Shown here: positions 29,894 to 30,301 of the stretch, one piece after another
How the letters are laid out: every line of letters starts with the position of its first letter
Numbering within the stretch: position 1 is the first letter of the stretch
Assembly: GCA_000999175.1 (NCBI GenBank)
Contig: LCJJ01000005.1
Span: forward strand, 1 to 30,301
Direction: 5' to 3'
From: Parcubacteria group bacterium GW2011_GWB1_44_7
Lineage (GTDB): Bacteria > Patescibacteria > Paceibacteria > UBA9973 > DSPV01
Length of the DNA: 30,301 nucleotides
Translations under genes and position numbers: made by a program
Notes under the pieces: model-generated
Database searches by the model: none
The model's input: the letters and a program-made list of their open reading frames with translations, nothing else
What the model was told of the DNA's origin: nothing

Positions 29894-30301
29894 TTACTTC
29901 AGCGGCTCTCGATATGGATCTACTTCGTAATTCGTACTCCTTACTTCTTCTTCAGAAAGAGGCATCCTCACCATTCCCGCCAACTTATCTTGCACGATAT
30001 TTCCTGTTCCCGTTTTGGAAGCTTCTGAAGCTGTTCTTGCCGGCGCCGGATTTTCAATTCCCTCCAAAATCTCCTCGCGGTTTAATTTTGTCTCGTCTTC
30101 GGGTGGGGGCAATTCTTTCGTGGAAGTCCCGACGACTGGAGGTGTCGGGATCCCGACCCCCGACGCGCCTTGCGGTCGGGGCGTCGGGACTCTTGAAGCT
30201 AATTCTGGTTTGAGTGGTGAAGTTGGTGTCTCACTAATGCCATGAATTTTCTTGAGCGATTCGCGGATTGGGCGAAAAATTTCTGTGTTTATATCATCGG
30301 C
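29894..30301 (-). CDS. Partial hypothetical protein with Pro-rich region (runs off the window)
   Basis: The frame is open from the window edge to the stop at 29894, giving 135 C-terminal residues; the start lies outside. It reads ADDINTEIFRPIRESLKKIH, then a Pro/Thr/Ser-rich segment, and then PPPEDETKLNREEILEGIEN and a tail with VDPYREPLK. Internal TTG or ATG codons could be mistaken for starts but the frame continues upstream. A 67-bp palindrome in frame encodes SRVPTPRPQGASGVGIPTPP. It is on the same strand as prgI and 222 bp before it, so it may belong to the secretion cluster. No family recognised. Confidence 0.65.
   Translation of the reverse strand, partial: ADDINTEIFRPIRESLKKIHGISETPTSPLKPELASRVPTPRPQGASGVGIPTPPVVGTSTKELPPPEDETKLNREEILEGIENPAPARTASEASKTGTGNIVQDKLAGMVRMPLSEEEVRSTNYEVDPYREPLK
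30125..30191. repeat. 67-bp GC-rich palindrome inside the last gene
   Basis: Outer pair AGTCCCGACG (30125-30134) with CGTCGGGACT (30182-30191). Inside are the perfect palindrome GTCGGGATCCCGAC (30144-30157) and the hairpin CCCCGAC/GTCGGGG (30158-30164, 30175-30181). Its left boundary GGAAGTCCCG is shared with the polA element at 8153. It is in frame with the partial gene. Confidence 0.7.

Overview
The window looks like a chromosomal segment of a Patescibacteria/CPR bacterium, probably of Parcubacteria type. The signs are compact genes with 4-bp overlaps, shortened housekeeping proteins (HolA of 237 aa, YebC of 178 aa, a Mur ligase without its first domain), lamin-tail-like and Ig-like surface proteins, and a PrgI/VirB4/TrbC-type secretion cluster. 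UGA is used as a stop, so the code is the standard bacterial one. No taxonomy search could be run.

Layout. 1-4870: the end of a RelE-like toxin, a Mur ligase, a membrane protein, mutM and a lamin-tail-like surface protein on the + strand, then a TrmH-type methyltransferase (-) and DoxX (+) diverging over 6 bp. 4870-9610 (-): a PD-(D/E)XK/DUF5655 protein, tRNA-Lys(UUU), and tsaE-polA-holA. 9610-10470: a lipoprotein gene with its own canonical promoter, Shine-Dalgarno and terminator. 10471-14722 (+): a PilB/GspE ATPase, a candidate structured RNA, then ruvB-yebC-ruvC and a small acidic ORF. 14754-18491: tyrS (-) and a class A penicillin-binding protein (+). 18513-21779: dnaN and dnaA (-) diverging from rpmH-rnpA (+), the usual origin-of-replication neighbourhood. 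21892-23096 (-): yidC-jag, which share an operon but point back toward rnpA. 23239-30301 (-): a seven-gene type IV secretion-like cluster with PrgI, a TraC-like protein, VirB4, an exported Ig-like protein, a long TrbC/VirB2-like pilin, a membrane-anchored probable beta-propeller and one partial gene.

Genes that belong together: replication, repair and recombination (mutM, polA, holA, ruvB/C, dnaA, dnaN), envelope assembly (Mur ligase, PBP1A, yidC, surface proteins), and two machines of the pilus or secretion type (PilB ATPase and the VirB4 cluster).

Four patterns cut across these genes. (1) A palindromic repeat of about 93-111 bp occurs three times between genes, and a half copy sits in frame inside tsaE. 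(2) Shorter GC-rich palindromes sit in frame inside trmH, polA and the last partial gene. (3) Many genes have a -10 box, often TGnTAAAAT, ending 6 bases before the ATG, which implies leaderless mRNAs. (4) An unassigned four-helix RNA with a near-consensus promoter lies between the pilB-type gene and ruvB.
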